Assembly: GCA_946534895.1 (NCBI GenBank)
Contig: CAMNDE010000007.1
Coordinates: 13,931 to 77,930, forward strand
Direction: 5' to 3'
Length of the DNA stretch: 64,000 nt
Source of the DNA: UBA2943 sp946534895
GTDB taxonomy: Bacteria; Bacillota; Clostridia; Christensenellales; Aristaeellaceae
Translations under genes and position numbers: made by a program
Shown here: in pieces, positions 16,294 through 24,973 of the stretch
How the letters are laid out: every line of letters starts with the position of its first letter
Numbering within the stretch: the stretch's first letter is position 1
The notes under the pieces: model-generated
Databases searched by the model: none
Told to the model about the DNA's origin: nothing
What the model saw: only the letters and a program-made list of their open reading frames with translations

Positions 16294-18096
16294 TCAAACC
16301 TCCCTGCAGCTTTCTTCCCGGAACACCGCCGTACCCGAACCCATGCAGGCCATGCCCGCCATGGCTCCGGTAAACCGCTTCCCCGGCAAACCTTCATCTG
16401 TAAGAAACAGTGTCTCAATCTCCGCCCTGGAGCCTGTCTCCGGGCAGGTGAATACACGCTTCAGTCCCTGGGACTGCATGACCAGCGTCCAGCTCAGGCC
16501 ATCCCCTTCCCAGAGCACACTCCGCTCTTCCTGGGCACCGGAATGCACGCGCAGCACCAGGCGCCATTTCTCCGTATGCTCCAGGCCGAAAAACACAAAG
16601 CTGCGCTCGTCATAATACCCGACCACGCCCGCACTGCAGTTTTCCGGCATTTCCTCCCCGCTGAGCACAGCGCGGTATTCCATGTCCGCCTCACTCTGCG
16701 GCCGGAGCAGCATATGTGCATCCCCGAGCGACGTCAGATCTCCGCCGCCGGAAAGCCGCACCGCGCCATCCATGGACGAAAAGGTACACGGGTTCAGGCG
16801 CGGACACACATACGGTTCCGGGGCATTTTCCGCCCGGCTGTCCAGCAGGCAGCCTGCCAGATCGCTGGGCTGCGCACCGCGCACCTGCGGCCAGCCGTCC
16901 TGGGTCCACATGAGTTCCTCCAGTCCGGTCTCCCGGCCCATGAGCGTATACCCGTCCACCGGCCGCGCACACAGGTACACCAGCGCCCAGCGTCCATCCT
17001 CCAGCTGCACCGGCTTGCCGTGCCCGCTGCGCTGAATCCGGCAGCCCTCCGCGCTGGTCAGCAGCGGACCATACGGGCACGCCTCATAGGGCCCATACAG
17101 CTTTCTGGACCGGGCCACGCTGATCCTGTGCCCCATGCCGGTGCCGCCCTCCGCCTGGAAGATGTAGTACCAGCCCTCGCGCTGCAGCAGGTGCGGACCC
17201 TCACTCTTCACGCGCGTCTGGCCGTACCAGATCATTTCCGCATGGCCCATGAGCCGGCCGTCCTCCGACAGCGGCGCGATCTGAACCCCGGGATTGATCA
17301 CCAGGTACTTCTGCCCGTCCACGTCGGTAAACAGGCTGGGATCAATCCCGTCCACCTCCAGGAAGCTCATGACTTCCCAGGGGCCTTCCGGTGCCTGAGA
17401 GCGGGCGAGCATCTGCAGTCTCAGCGGCGGCGTATTCCTTCTCAGCGTGGCCGCCACCCAGAACCAGGTGCCGTCATAGCTGATATCCGGCGCCCAGTAC
17501 CCGAATCCGCCGGGCAGTCCCTGCAGCCTGGCCGCTTCCGCGTCCTCGAAAACATGGCCTATGACGCTCCAGTGCACCAGATCCCTGGAATGCGCCACCG
17601 GAAGCGCAGGCATATACGTGAAGGAAGAATTGACCATGTAATAATCCTGTCCCACACGCACCACCGAAGGATCCGGATGAAAACCGCGGCGCACCGGATT
17701 CCTGTAGGCATAGCGGAGCACGAACCCGGCTCTTGCCTCCATTTCCTCCAGCATCTCCTCGTTTCCCTGCCCCGCAGCCAGATCCATGGGCGTAATGCCC
17801 TTCCGGTCAGCTGCGGTCGGGGACAGCCCGAGCACGTCCATGAGAAAGCAGGCATTCCCGGTTTTTCCTTGCTCAGCGCACAGATGCAGGAGTGTACGCC
17901 CTTCCGCGCCGCGGCCGCTGGGCAGGGCGTGACAGTGCTCACAGAAAAAGCGGAGCGTCCGCGTTTCCTGCAGACAGGCAAGCTCCAGCAGTTCACGCTT
18001 CTGAGCTTCGCTGAGCTCCATGAAGGCTGCGCTCAGCCAGCGCCGGTCCATGTCCTCAAGCCGGTTTTCCAGAATCCCCTTGCGTATCTCTTCCAT
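16294..18096 (-). CDS. GH43-type glycosidase with N-terminal ankyrin repeats
   Basis: A 600-residue protein without a signal peptide, so cytoplasmic. Residues about 66-119 form two ankyrin repeats (G-R-T-L-L-H-L-C-A-E-x-G and G-I-T-P-M-D-L-A-A). A five-bladed GH43 catalytic domain follows: D142 in H-P-D-P-S (base), D252 in G-I-D-P-S-L-F (pKa modulator) and E299 in V-K-S-E-G-P (acid). The last 190 residues look like the beta-sandwich often attached to beta-xylosidases and alpha-arabinofuranosidases. I chose the ATG with AAGGG about nine bases upstream; an upstream GTG would add eight residues. It is the first gene of a minus-strand operon. The ankyrin fusion is unusual. Confidence 0.85.
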   Translation of the reverse strand: MEEIRKGILENRLEDMDRRWLSAAFMELSEAQKRELLELACLQETRTLRFFCEHCHALPSGRGAEGRTLLHLCAEQGKTGNACFLMDVLGLSPTAADRKGITPMDLAAGQGNEEMLEEMEARAGFVLRYAYRNPVRRGFHPDPSVVRVGQDYYMVNSSFTYMPALPVAHSRDLVHWSVIGHVFEDAEAARLQGLPGGFGYWAPDISYDGTWFWVAATLRRNTPPLRLQMLARSQAPEGPWEVMSFLEVDGIDPSLFTDVDGQKYLVINPGVQIAPLSEDGRLMGHAEMIWYGQTRVKSEGPHLLQREGWYYIFQAEGGTGMGHRISVARSRKLYGPYEACPYGPLLTSAEGCRIQRSGHGKPVQLEDGRWALVYLCARPVDGYTLMGRETGLEELMWTQDGWPQVRGAQPSDLAGCLLDSRAENAPEPYVCPRLNPCTFSSMDGAVRLSGGGDLTSLGDAHMLLRPQSEADMEYRAVLSGEEMPENCSAGVVGYYDERSFVFFGLEHTEKWRLVLRVHSGAQEERSVLWEGDGLSWTLVMQSQGLKRVFTCPETGSRAEIETLFLTDEGLPGKRFTGAMAGMACMGSGTAVFREESCREV

Positions 18097-18147
18097 TTCC
18101 AGCATCCCTTCCAGCTTCACTCTTCATAACCGATCTTCCAGATCAGA

Positions 18148-18175
18148 ATTATACATCATCCCCATTTCGGGACAA
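18148..18175 (-). promoter_or_regulatory. Promoter of the GH43-epimerase-Nudix operon
   Basis: On the minus strand TTGTCC and a perfect TATAAT are separated by 16 bases, about 50 bases upstream of the GH43 start. Confidence 0.7.
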
Positions 18176-18215
18176 AGGGCAAATTCTACTGCCTTTCCGC
18201 AGCAGGGGGAAAATC

Positions 18216-18244
18216 TTGCGGATTCCCTGTTTATGGCTTATACT
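18216..18244 (+). promoter_or_regulatory. Promoter of uxuB
   Basis: TTGCGG, a 17-base spacer and TATACT lie about 110 bases before the start; the leader between holds no obvious hairpin switch. Confidence 0.65.
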
Positions 18245-18354
18245 CAAATCCGGCCTCACCTATACGCGCTGGGGCCTTCCTACACAGATGTTTTCCACCA
18301 GCGGGAGCCGGCACATGCGCTTCCGCAGCTGTGACAGAGAAAGGAGTCATCACC

Positions 18355-19968
18355 ATGCAGTTATCCTACAGCGGCCTCTCCGACAGGGAAGGCTGGGCAA
18401 AATCCGGCGTTGTACTGCCTGCCACCGACTGGAAGAACATGGCAGAGCGCACCATGGAGGAACCCGTCTGGATTCATTTCGGCGCCGGCAACATTTTCCG
18501 CGGCTTTATCGCCGGGCTGCAGCAGCGCCTGCTGGATTCAGGGGATGCCTGCACGGGCATCATTGCGGCGGAAACCTATGACTTTGAAATCATTGACCGC
18601 ATCTATGACCCCCATGACTCCATGACGCTCATGGTTTCCCTCAAGCCGGACGGAAGCACTGACCGCAACATCATTGCCAGCATTGCGCGCGGCATCCGCG
18701 CCGATTCCTCCAACAGCGGGGAATGGGATCTCCTGGCTTCCCTGTTCCGCAAGCCCTCCCTGCAGATGATTTCCTTCACCATTACTGAGAAGGGCTACTC
18801 CCTGCGCGGCATGAACGGAAACCTCCTTCCCGCCGCTTCCTGGGACATGGAGCATGGCCCGGCCTATGCGCGTCATGCCATGGGCGTCGTGGCTGCCATG
18901 ATGTACGAGCGCTTCCAGGCCGGACGCTATCCCCTGGCCCTGGTGAGCATGGACAACTGTTCCCATAACGGCGAAAAGCTGCGCGCCGGTGTCATGGAAA
19001 TCGTGCGCACCTGGGCCGACAAGGGCATGGTTCCCGCGGACTTTGTCAGCTATATGGAAGATGAATCCCAGGTTTCCTTCCCCTGGTCCATGATCGACAA
19101 GATCACACCCCGGCCCGCCGACGTGATTCTCCAGCAGCTCACCGCGGACGGCATTGAGGACATGGCCCCGGTGATCACGGAAAAGCGCACCTATATCGCG
19201 CCCTTCGTCAATGCGGAAGTGCCTCAGTACCTGGTCATTGAAGACCGGTTCCCCGCAGGCCGTCCCGCGCTGGAAAAAGCCGGCGTCTACATGACGGACA
19301 GGGACACGGTGAACCGCACCGAGCGCATGAAGGTGACCACCTGCCTGAACCCGCTGCACACGGCACTGGCGGTGTACGGATGCCTCCTGGGCTATACCCT
19401 GATCGCCGATGAAATGAAGGATCCGGACCTGACCGAGCTTGTGAACCGCATCGGATATCAGGAAGGCCTGCCCGTGGTCACCAATCCCGGCATCATTGAG
19501 CCCCGCGCCTTTATTGACGAAGTCATCACCCAGCGCCTGCCCAACGTGTTCATGCCGGACACTCCCCAGCGCATTGCCACCGATACCTCCCAGAAGGTCG
19601 GCATCCGCTTCGGCGAAACCATCAAGAGCTACATGCAGGATCCCGCCAGGGATGCCGCTTCCCTGCGCGCCATTCCGCTGGCCATTGCCGGCTGGCTGCG
19701 CTACCTCATGGGCGTGGACGACAACGGTCAGCCCATGGAGCTGTCCCCGGATCCCATGCTCCCCGCGCTGCATGAAGCCATGAAGGATATCGTCTTCGGT
19801 GATCCCTCCTCGGTTCAGGACCGCCTGGATCCCATCCTCACGAATCCGGCCATTTTCGGCGTAAGTCTCGCCGATGCCGGTCTCGCCGGGCTTGTCCGCG
19901 ACATTTTCTGTGCCCAGATCGCCGCGCCCGGCGCTGTACGCGCCACGCTTCACGCGCGCCTGAGCTGA
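18355..19968 (+). CDS. uxuB: Fructuronate reductase / mannitol dehydrogenase family
   Basis: A 537-residue NAD(P)-dependent polyol dehydrogenase of the long-chain mannitol dehydrogenase family. The N-terminal W-I-H-F-G-A-G-N-I-F-R-G is the nucleotide-binding loop and the catalytic pattern K-x5-N-x2-H is visible in M-K-V-T-T-C-L-N-P-L-H-T-A. Length fits fructuronate reductase, which turns D-fructuronate into D-mannonate; mannitol, arabinitol or tagaturonate activity cannot be excluded. A beta-glucuronidase elsewhere in the window could feed this step after uronate isomerisation. AAGGAG precedes the ATG. Confidence 0.82.
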   Translation: MQLSYSGLSDREGWAKSGVVLPATDWKNMAERTMEEPVWIHFGAGNIFRGFIAGLQQRLLDSGDACTGIIAAETYDFEIIDRIYDPHDSMTLMVSLKPDGSTDRNIIASIARGIRADSSNSGEWDLLASLFRKPSLQMISFTITEKGYSLRGMNGNLLPAASWDMEHGPAYARHAMGVVAAMMYERFQAGRYPLALVSMDNCSHNGEKLRAGVMEIVRTWADKGMVPADFVSYMEDESQVSFPWSMIDKITPRPADVILQQLTADGIEDMAPVITEKRTYIAPFVNAEVPQYLVIEDRFPAGRPALEKAGVYMTDRDTVNRTERMKVTTCLNPLHTALAVYGCLLGYTLIADEMKDPDLTELVNRIGYQEGLPVVTNPGIIEPRAFIDEVITQRLPNVFMPDTPQRIATDTSQKVGIRFGETIKSYMQDPARDAASLRAIPLAIAGWLRYLMGVDDNGQPMELSPDPMLPALHEAMKDIVFGDPSSVQDRLDPILTNPAIFGVSLADAGLAGLVRDIFCAQIAAPGAVRATLHARLS

Positions 19969-19979
19969 TCCGAATCCCG

Positions 19980-20008
19980 TGCCCGGTGCCTTTTGCACCG
20001 GGCATTTT
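19980..20008 (+). terminator. Terminator after uxuB
   Basis: A ten-base-pair stem TGCCCGGTGC/GCACCGGGCA with a CTTTT loop is followed by a short T run. Confidence 0.75.
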
Positions 20009-20033
20009 GAATGCGTTTCCGTATAGTCCAAAA

Positions 20034-20072
20034 GAGCGGACAGATGCGGCAATTTGCCGCGCCTGTCCGCTC
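20034..20072. terminator. Long hairpin at the end of the phosphohexomutase gene
   Basis: GAGCGGACAG pairs with CTGTCCGCTC and an inner GCGGCAA pairs with TTGCCGC. T runs leave on both strands, so it can end the minus-strand GH94 operon and block read-through from uxuB. Confidence 0.75.
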
Positions 20073-20103
20073 CTTTTCTGTCTGTCCGAATCCAGCATCC
20101 GGC

Positions 20104-21531
20104 TCAGCGCCATTCTTCCTCTTCCATGGGCAGTTCCATAAAGGCCGCCGCAATGGCCACCAGGCGGCGGGCATCCGCGTAGGTCCGGCTCTCGGCGAAC
20201 ACGCGCACGCGCGGCTCCGTTCCGGAGAAGCGGATGATGATCCAGCTGTCTTTGAAGTATACCTTGCAGCCGTCCATATAGCTCACATGATCGATTTCCA
20301 GGCCGAAGTCCGGCAGTTCATGCTGCTCCATCACCCGGGTCGAGATCATGGCCTTGCGCTCTTCCGTCAGTGCCCAGTCAAACTCGGCCATATGCATTTC
20401 GCCGAAGCGCTCATAGATTTCCTGCACCATTTTGCTCAGCGGCTTGCCTGTGACACAGAGCATTTCCACCAGCAGGCTGGCCGCGTACAGGCCGTCCTTG
20501 CCGGAGATATGCCCGCGCACCGTAAGACCGCCGGAGCTTTCGCCGCCGATCAGCGCGTCATGCTCGTCCATGCCTGAAGAAATGTGCTTGAAGCCTACGG
20601 GCACTTCAATGCATTCCTCGCCGAAGGCCGCGGCCACCCGGTCCAGCAGGTGCGTGGTGGCAATATTGCGGACAGCGGCGCCGTGCCAGCCCTTGTAGCA
20701 CAGCAGATAGTAGTACAGGAGCACCAGAATCTCATTGGCGGAGACATACTTGCCGCGCTCATCAATGATGCCCAGACGGTCCGCGTCGCCGTCCGTCGCA
20801 ATGCCCACATCCGCGTGATGATCCCTCACCGATGCCTGCAGGTCCATGAGCGTTTCCGGGTTCGGCGCCGGCAGGTGTCCGCCGAAGAACGCATCATGAC
20901 GGTCATTGATGACATCGATATCGCAGCGCGCCGTGTACAGGATGGTCTGCAGACCGCTGAGCGAGACGCCGAACATGGGATCCAGCACCACCCTGGGCCT
21001 GCGGCGGCGGATAGCATCCATGTCAATCTGCCGCAGAATGGAGTCCAGGTACATGTCCCGGGGATCGATGAACGTCAGGCGTCCGCTTGCCCTGGCCGCC
21101 TCAAACTCCATGTCCCGGATATCCTCAATGGCGTTTGCCTCGTCCTCAATGGGCTGCGTCACGGTCTCCACAGCGTCGCGTCCGCCTCTTGTGAACAGCT
21201 TGATGCCGTTGTACACAGCCGGGTTATGGCTGGCCGTGACCATGGCGCCATAGGGCAGTTCCATCTGCTTGACAGTGAACATGATCTGCGGGGTCGGACA
21301 GGACAGGTTCACAAAGTATACCTTCACGCCCTCGCCCACTGCCACTTCCGAAAACCAGATGGCGCCTTCCCGGCTCAGAAAGCGCCGGTCATACCCGATG
21401 ACAAGCCCGGTTTCCGCATGCCCTTCACGGACCATGCGCCGTGCCAGGGCGGCCGCCACCCTGCGGATGTTTTCCCGTGTAAACCCGTCGCCAATCACGG
21501 CTCTCCAGCCGCCGGTTCCAAACTTGACCAT
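20104..21531 (-). CDS. Phosphoglucomutase/phosphomannomutase family protein
   Basis: A 475-residue alpha-D-phosphohexomutase. All four active-site parts are present: F-G-T-G-G-W-R at the N-terminus, the phosphoserine loop T-A-S-H-N-P, the metal loop D-G-D-A-D-R, the sugar-binding G-G-E-S-S-G-G and the phosphate-binding F-S-G-T-E-P-R near the end. It lies 12 bases behind the GH94 phosphorylase gene; phosphorolysis releases a sugar 1-phosphate that this enzyme would turn into the 6-phosphate. That coupling is inference from context. Glucose versus mannose or N-acetylglucosamine preference cannot be read off. Confidence 0.88.
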   Translation of the reverse strand: MVKFGTGGWRAVIGDGFTRENIRRVAAALARRMVREGHAETGLVIGYDRRFLSREGAIWFSEVAVGEGVKVYFVNLSCPTPQIMFTVKQMELPYGAMVTASHNPAVYNGIKLFTRGGRDAVETVTQPIEDEANAIEDIRDMEFEAARASGRLTFIDPRDMYLDSILRQIDMDAIRRRRPRVVLDPMFGVSLSGLQTILYTARCDIDVINDRHDAFFGGHLPAPNPETLMDLQASVRDHHADVGIATDGDADRLGIIDERGKYVSANEILVLLYYYLLCYKGWHGAAVRNIATTHLLDRVAAAFGEECIEVPVGFKHISSGMDEHDALIGGESSGGLTVRGHISGKDGLYAASLLVEMLCVTGKPLSKMVQEIYERFGEMHMAEFDWALTEERKAMISTRVMEQHELPDFGLEIDHVSYMDGCKVYFKDSWIIIRFSGTEPRVRVFAESRTYADARRLVAIAAAFMELPMEEEEWR

Positions 21532-21543
21532 GCTCTTTCCTCC

Positions 21544-23937
21544 TCAGCCCATTTCCACTTCAATCCTGTGCACGCCGGATTCAAACACCGGAACCGCGCT
21601 CATTTCCTTACCGTCCACCAGGATGCGGCGCACACCCTTTTCCACATGCGCCGGGTTGGTGACCTGAATATCATACTCCGCCCCGCGCCACACGCGCTTT
21701 ACGGAAAAGCCGTCCCAGTCCCCGGGAATGCACGGGTCCACCGTCAGGCCGTCAAACCCGGGCCGGATGCCCAGCATATACCGGGTAGCCGCATAATACG
21801 CCCAGCCGGCGGAACCGGTCATGAAAGGATGCCGTGCGCGTCCATGCGCCGTATGATCCCGGCCCATGATGAACTGGCAGTAGGTATACGGTTCCGCCTG
21901 GCGCACTTCCATCTTGTCATTCTGGTTCTCGGGAAGCAGCGCATCATAGAACTTCATGGCCCGGCTGCCGCGGCCCAGCATGGCCTCCGCCACCCATGCC
22001 CAGGGATTGGGATGGGAGAAGACGGCACCGTTTTCCTTGATGCCCGGGTATACCCGCGTCACAAACCCGATACTGTCATCCACGGTGACAAACGACGGCG
22101 CATTGAGCATGAGGCCCCAGGGCGTATACAGCCACTCGTCCACAGCGTCCATGCAGGACAGACCCTGCTCCCGGTCCGCGGTTCCGGAAACCACTGCCCA
22201 GGTATTGCTTTCCATGTGAACCTTGCCCTCTTTGGCTTCCCGGCTTCCGATGGGCCGTCCGTCCGCGGTAAAGCCGCGGAGGAACCATTCCCCGTTCCAG
22301 AGCACCTTCCGGCAGGTCTCTGCCATCCCGTCACGCAGGCGCGTATACTTTTCCACATCTTCCTCAAGCCCCTGGGCCCTTGCCGCGTCCAGGAAATGAT
22401 TCGTGGCCCATACCAGGAGGAACGCGACCATGGCGCTCTCGCCGCCGCCCAGATTCAGACAGTCATTCCAGTCCGCGCGCAGGCCCTTCGTGATGCCGTG
22501 ACTGCCCAGCTGGCTGTAGGAAAAGTCCAGGGAATGCTTCATGTGCTCCCATACCGTGCCCTCGCCCTTGTCGGCAAAGGGGATGACTTTCCGGAACACG
22601 GAAAGATCCCCGCACTCCCGCACATACTCCACAATGGCGGGGATCAGCCACAGCGCGTCATCCGCGCAGGCGTCCTTCAGGCCGTGCTGCACGCTCTCCC
22701 GGTCCGGCTGCGGCACCACGGTCGGGCTCTTGAACGCCGGTGCTTCGTGCTCTTCAAAGGCGGCGGGATCAAACAGATGCAGACCATAGCCCGCGGACAT
22801 CTGTCCGTGCAGCAGCTGGTCCAGGCGCAGCCAGCAGCCCTCCGGCTCCGAGTGCGGAATGCACATGGCGTCCTGGGCCGTATCCCGGTATCCCAGGCCC
22901 GTCCGGCCGCCCACTTCAATGAAGGAGGAGAACCGGGAAAAGAGCACGTTGATCTCGCTCTGGTACAGGTTCCAGATGTTCAGCGAGCGGTTCATATTCT
23001 CATGCGGCGTCTTCACCTGCAGTACATTCAGGCGCTCATCCCAGAACCGGCGCAGCTCCGCGAACGCCCGGTCCGTGCCCGCCTCGTCATATACGCGGCG
23101 CGCGCGCTCAATGGCCCGCTCACTGCCGGTGCCGAGATAGAAAAGCACTCTTGCTTCCTCACCGGGCTGCAGCACCAGCCGCTTTTCCAGCGCGCCGCAG
23201 GGATTACCGCCCAGTTCCGTGCTTCCCGAGAGCGTTCCCTTTTCCACGCCCAGCGGATTGCGCTCCGTGCGGTAGCTGCCCATAAAGCGGTCCCGGACAC
23301 CGTCAAAGCTGTCCGGCTCAAAATTGCCGGCCAGGAACTGCCAGGAATCCGGCTCATAGTGGTATTCGCACAGGCAGGCACCGTCCCTGTAGTGCGAGCC
23401 CGCGCAGTACAGGCTCATCTGGAAATTCTGGTTGTCGATCTCGATAAGATGGAACGAAAACTCCACATACCCGTATACGCTCAGACTGCGTACACGGTCG
23501 GACTCATTGCGCAGACGCACGTCAAAGATTTCCACCGGATCCTCCCTGCCCGCTTCCCGGGGAATGAACAGGGTCTGGCTTGCGCTGATCCCGTCATACC
23601 GGCAGCGGTACACGGAATAGCTCAGCCCGTGCCGTGCCTCATACTCGGCCTCATCCAGCTTCAGGCCCACGGGCTGCCAGCTCACTGACCAGTACTTTCC
23701 GCTGTCATGGTCCCTGAGATACACCCAGTGTCCCGGATAGTCCAGCTGTACACCGTTGGGCCGGAAGCGCGTGATCCGGTGATGCTCCGGGCTGTCCAGC
23801 CAGCAGTATCCGCCGGCGTTATGGGAAACCACGGCGCCCATGCGCTGGGTGCCCAGATAATTGGTCAGCGACTGCGGGCAGTCCACCCGGTCAATGACAT
23901 ATTCCCTGGCTGCGTCATCAAAATAACCGTATCGCAT
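21544..23937 (-). CDS. GH94 glycoside phosphorylase (cellobiose/chitobiose type)
   Basis: A 797-residue inverting phosphorylase, close to the usual length of cellobiose and N,N'-diacetylchitobiose phosphorylases. The N-terminus R-Y-G-Y-F-D-D-x-x-R-E-Y-V-I and N-Y-L-G are family-typical, as are the G-G-Y-C segment and the catalytic region R-A-D-W-N-D-C-L-N, whose Asp is the general acid. The enzyme cleaves a beta-linked disaccharide with phosphate to give a sugar 1-phosphate, saving ATP. There is no signal peptide, so the disaccharide must be imported. The ATG follows AAGGAG. The exact substrate is open. Confidence 0.85.
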   Translation of the reverse strand: MRYGYFDDAAREYVIDRVDCPQSLTNYLGTQRMGAVVSHNAGGYCWLDSPEHHRITRFRPNGVQLDYPGHWVYLRDHDSGKYWSVSWQPVGLKLDEAEYEARHGLSYSVYRCRYDGISASQTLFIPREAGREDPVEIFDVRLRNESDRVRSLSVYGYVEFSFHLIEIDNQNFQMSLYCAGSHYRDGACLCEYHYEPDSWQFLAGNFEPDSFDGVRDRFMGSYRTERNPLGVEKGTLSGSTELGGNPCGALEKRLVLQPGEEARVLFYLGTGSERAIERARRVYDEAGTDRAFAELRRFWDERLNVLQVKTPHENMNRSLNIWNLYQSEINVLFSRFSSFIEVGGRTGLGYRDTAQDAMCIPHSEPEGCWLRLDQLLHGQMSAGYGLHLFDPAAFEEHEAPAFKSPTVVPQPDRESVQHGLKDACADDALWLIPAIVEYVRECGDLSVFRKVIPFADKGEGTVWEHMKHSLDFSYSQLGSHGITKGLRADWNDCLNLGGGESAMVAFLLVWATNHFLDAARAQGLEEDVEKYTRLRDGMAETCRKVLWNGEWFLRGFTADGRPIGSREAKEGKVHMESNTWAVVSGTADREQGLSCMDAVDEWLYTPWGLMLNAPSFVTVDDSIGFVTRVYPGIKENGAVFSHPNPWAWVAEAMLGRGSRAMKFYDALLPENQNDKMEVRQAEPYTYCQFIMGRDHTAHGRARHPFMTGSAGWAYYAATRYMLGIRPGFDGLTVDPCIPGDWDGFSVKRVWRGAEYDIQVTNPAHVEKGVRRILVDGKEMSAVPVFESGVHRIEVEMG

Positions 23938-23973
23938 ATGAACGCTCCTTATATGTTTGATTCATGTGAAGCC

Positions 23974-24001
23974 ATTATACCAGATACCTCTCCCCTGATT
24001 A
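23974..24001 (-). promoter_or_regulatory. Promoter of the GH94-phosphohexomutase operon
   Basis: On the minus strand TTAATC and an extended -10 TGGTATAAT are 16 bases apart. The -35 box overlaps the end of the channel gene. Confidence 0.65.
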
Positions 24002-24970
24002 AGCCCTGTTCCCCGTCTCCCGCGTCACGCCCACGGGATACACTTCCAGCACATCATCCATCGCGATCTGTTCACTGCCCGCGGGCCGGATCACGTCGTG
24101 CCCGCGGCGGATCAGGAGTACCATCATGCCGTACTTCTGCTCCACTTCCGCGCAGGTCCGGCCGATCCAGTGGCTGTCCAGATCAATGCGCACGCTGATC
24201 GTGCTCCGCTCCAGCGGGTTCCCGGACGCCTGGGCTTCCTGGTACTGCTCCACAAATCCGGCTGAAATAATACCGGTGGGAATGGCCACCGCAAACACCC
24301 CGAGAAAGGACAGGACCACCGCAAAGATCTTCCCCAGCAGTGTCACCGGATACACGTCGCCATACCCCACGGTCAGCAGGGCTGACACGCTCCACCACAT
24401 GCCCGACAGCGCATTGCTGAACTTGTCCGGCTGCGCCTCATGCTCCAGGGAGTACATGCACAGGGAGGAGAACAGCATGAGAATCAGGATAATGACCAGG
24501 GAGGACACAATCTGGTTCCGCTTTTCCCGGATAACGGACGCGATGACATTGAACGAGTCCATGGCCGCATTGATCCTAAACAGGTGAAAGATGCGCACCA
24601 CGCGCAGCATGCGCAGTGCCACCGCACCGGTCAGGAAAAAGAAGGGCAGTATGGTCAGGAGCTCCACGATCCCGTCCATGGAAACCGCGAACCGGACGCG
24701 CGCGCCTGCCGGGCTTTTCCCGGGGTACAGAAACGGCGCTGTCCAGAGCCGCAGGAGATACTCCACCAGGAAAAAGCCCAGGGTCAGCCACTCCACCACG
24801 TGCAGCCATCCGGTATAGGGCTTCATGGCGTCAAAGGTGGCAAGAAAGGTTACCGAGATGTTCAGAAGAATGACCAGCACAAGCACCATGTCATACATCC
24901 GGCTCGGCCGGTCACTGAGATTCCCGATCTGGATGATGTCAAAGATCCGTTTTCTGCTCGATTCGTTCAT
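23999..24970 (-). CDS. Voltage-gated potassium channel
   Basis: A 323-residue six-transmembrane ion channel. S1-S3 lie between about residues 28 and 115, the voltage sensor S4 carries R120, R123, R126 and R132 at intervals (A-L-R-M-L-R-V-V-R-I-F-H-L-F-R-I), and the pore holds the potassium filter T-V-G-Y-G-D (200-205). After S6 there is a short cytoplasmic domain resembling a TrkA-C ligand-binding fold. It starts only three bases after the kinase stop, with GAGGTAAGG inside the kinase end, so it is translated from the same message. Why a K+ channel is coupled to a sugar kinase is unclear. Confidence 0.88.
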   Translation of the reverse strand: MNESSRKRIFDIIQIGNLSDRPSRMYDMVLVLVILLNISVTFLATFDAMKPYTGWLHVVEWLTLGFFLVEYLLRLWTAPFLYPGKSPAGARVRFAVSMDGIVELLTILPFFFLTGAVALRMLRVVRIFHLFRINAAMDSFNVIASVIREKRNQIVSSLVIILILMLFSSLCMYSLEHEAQPDKFSNALSGMWWSVSALLTVGYGDVYPVTLLGKIFAVVLSFLGVFAVAIPTGIISAGFVEQYQEAQASGNPLERSTISVRIDLDSHWIGRTCAEVEQKYGMMVLLIRRGHDVIRPAGSEQIAMDDVLEVYPVGVTRETGNRA

Positions 24971-24973
24971 GCC

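Noticed and set aside
15023..18129. Very long plus-strand open frames opposite the Nudix, epimerase and GH43 genes
   Set aside because: They are antisense to clear enzyme genes and are rich in His, Pro and Arg, a known artefact of high-GC third codon positions.
20584..23688. Plus-strand open frame of over 1000 codons opposite GH94 and the phosphohexomutase
   Set aside because: It lies entirely on the opposite strand of two well-supported enzymes and has no start signal or domain.
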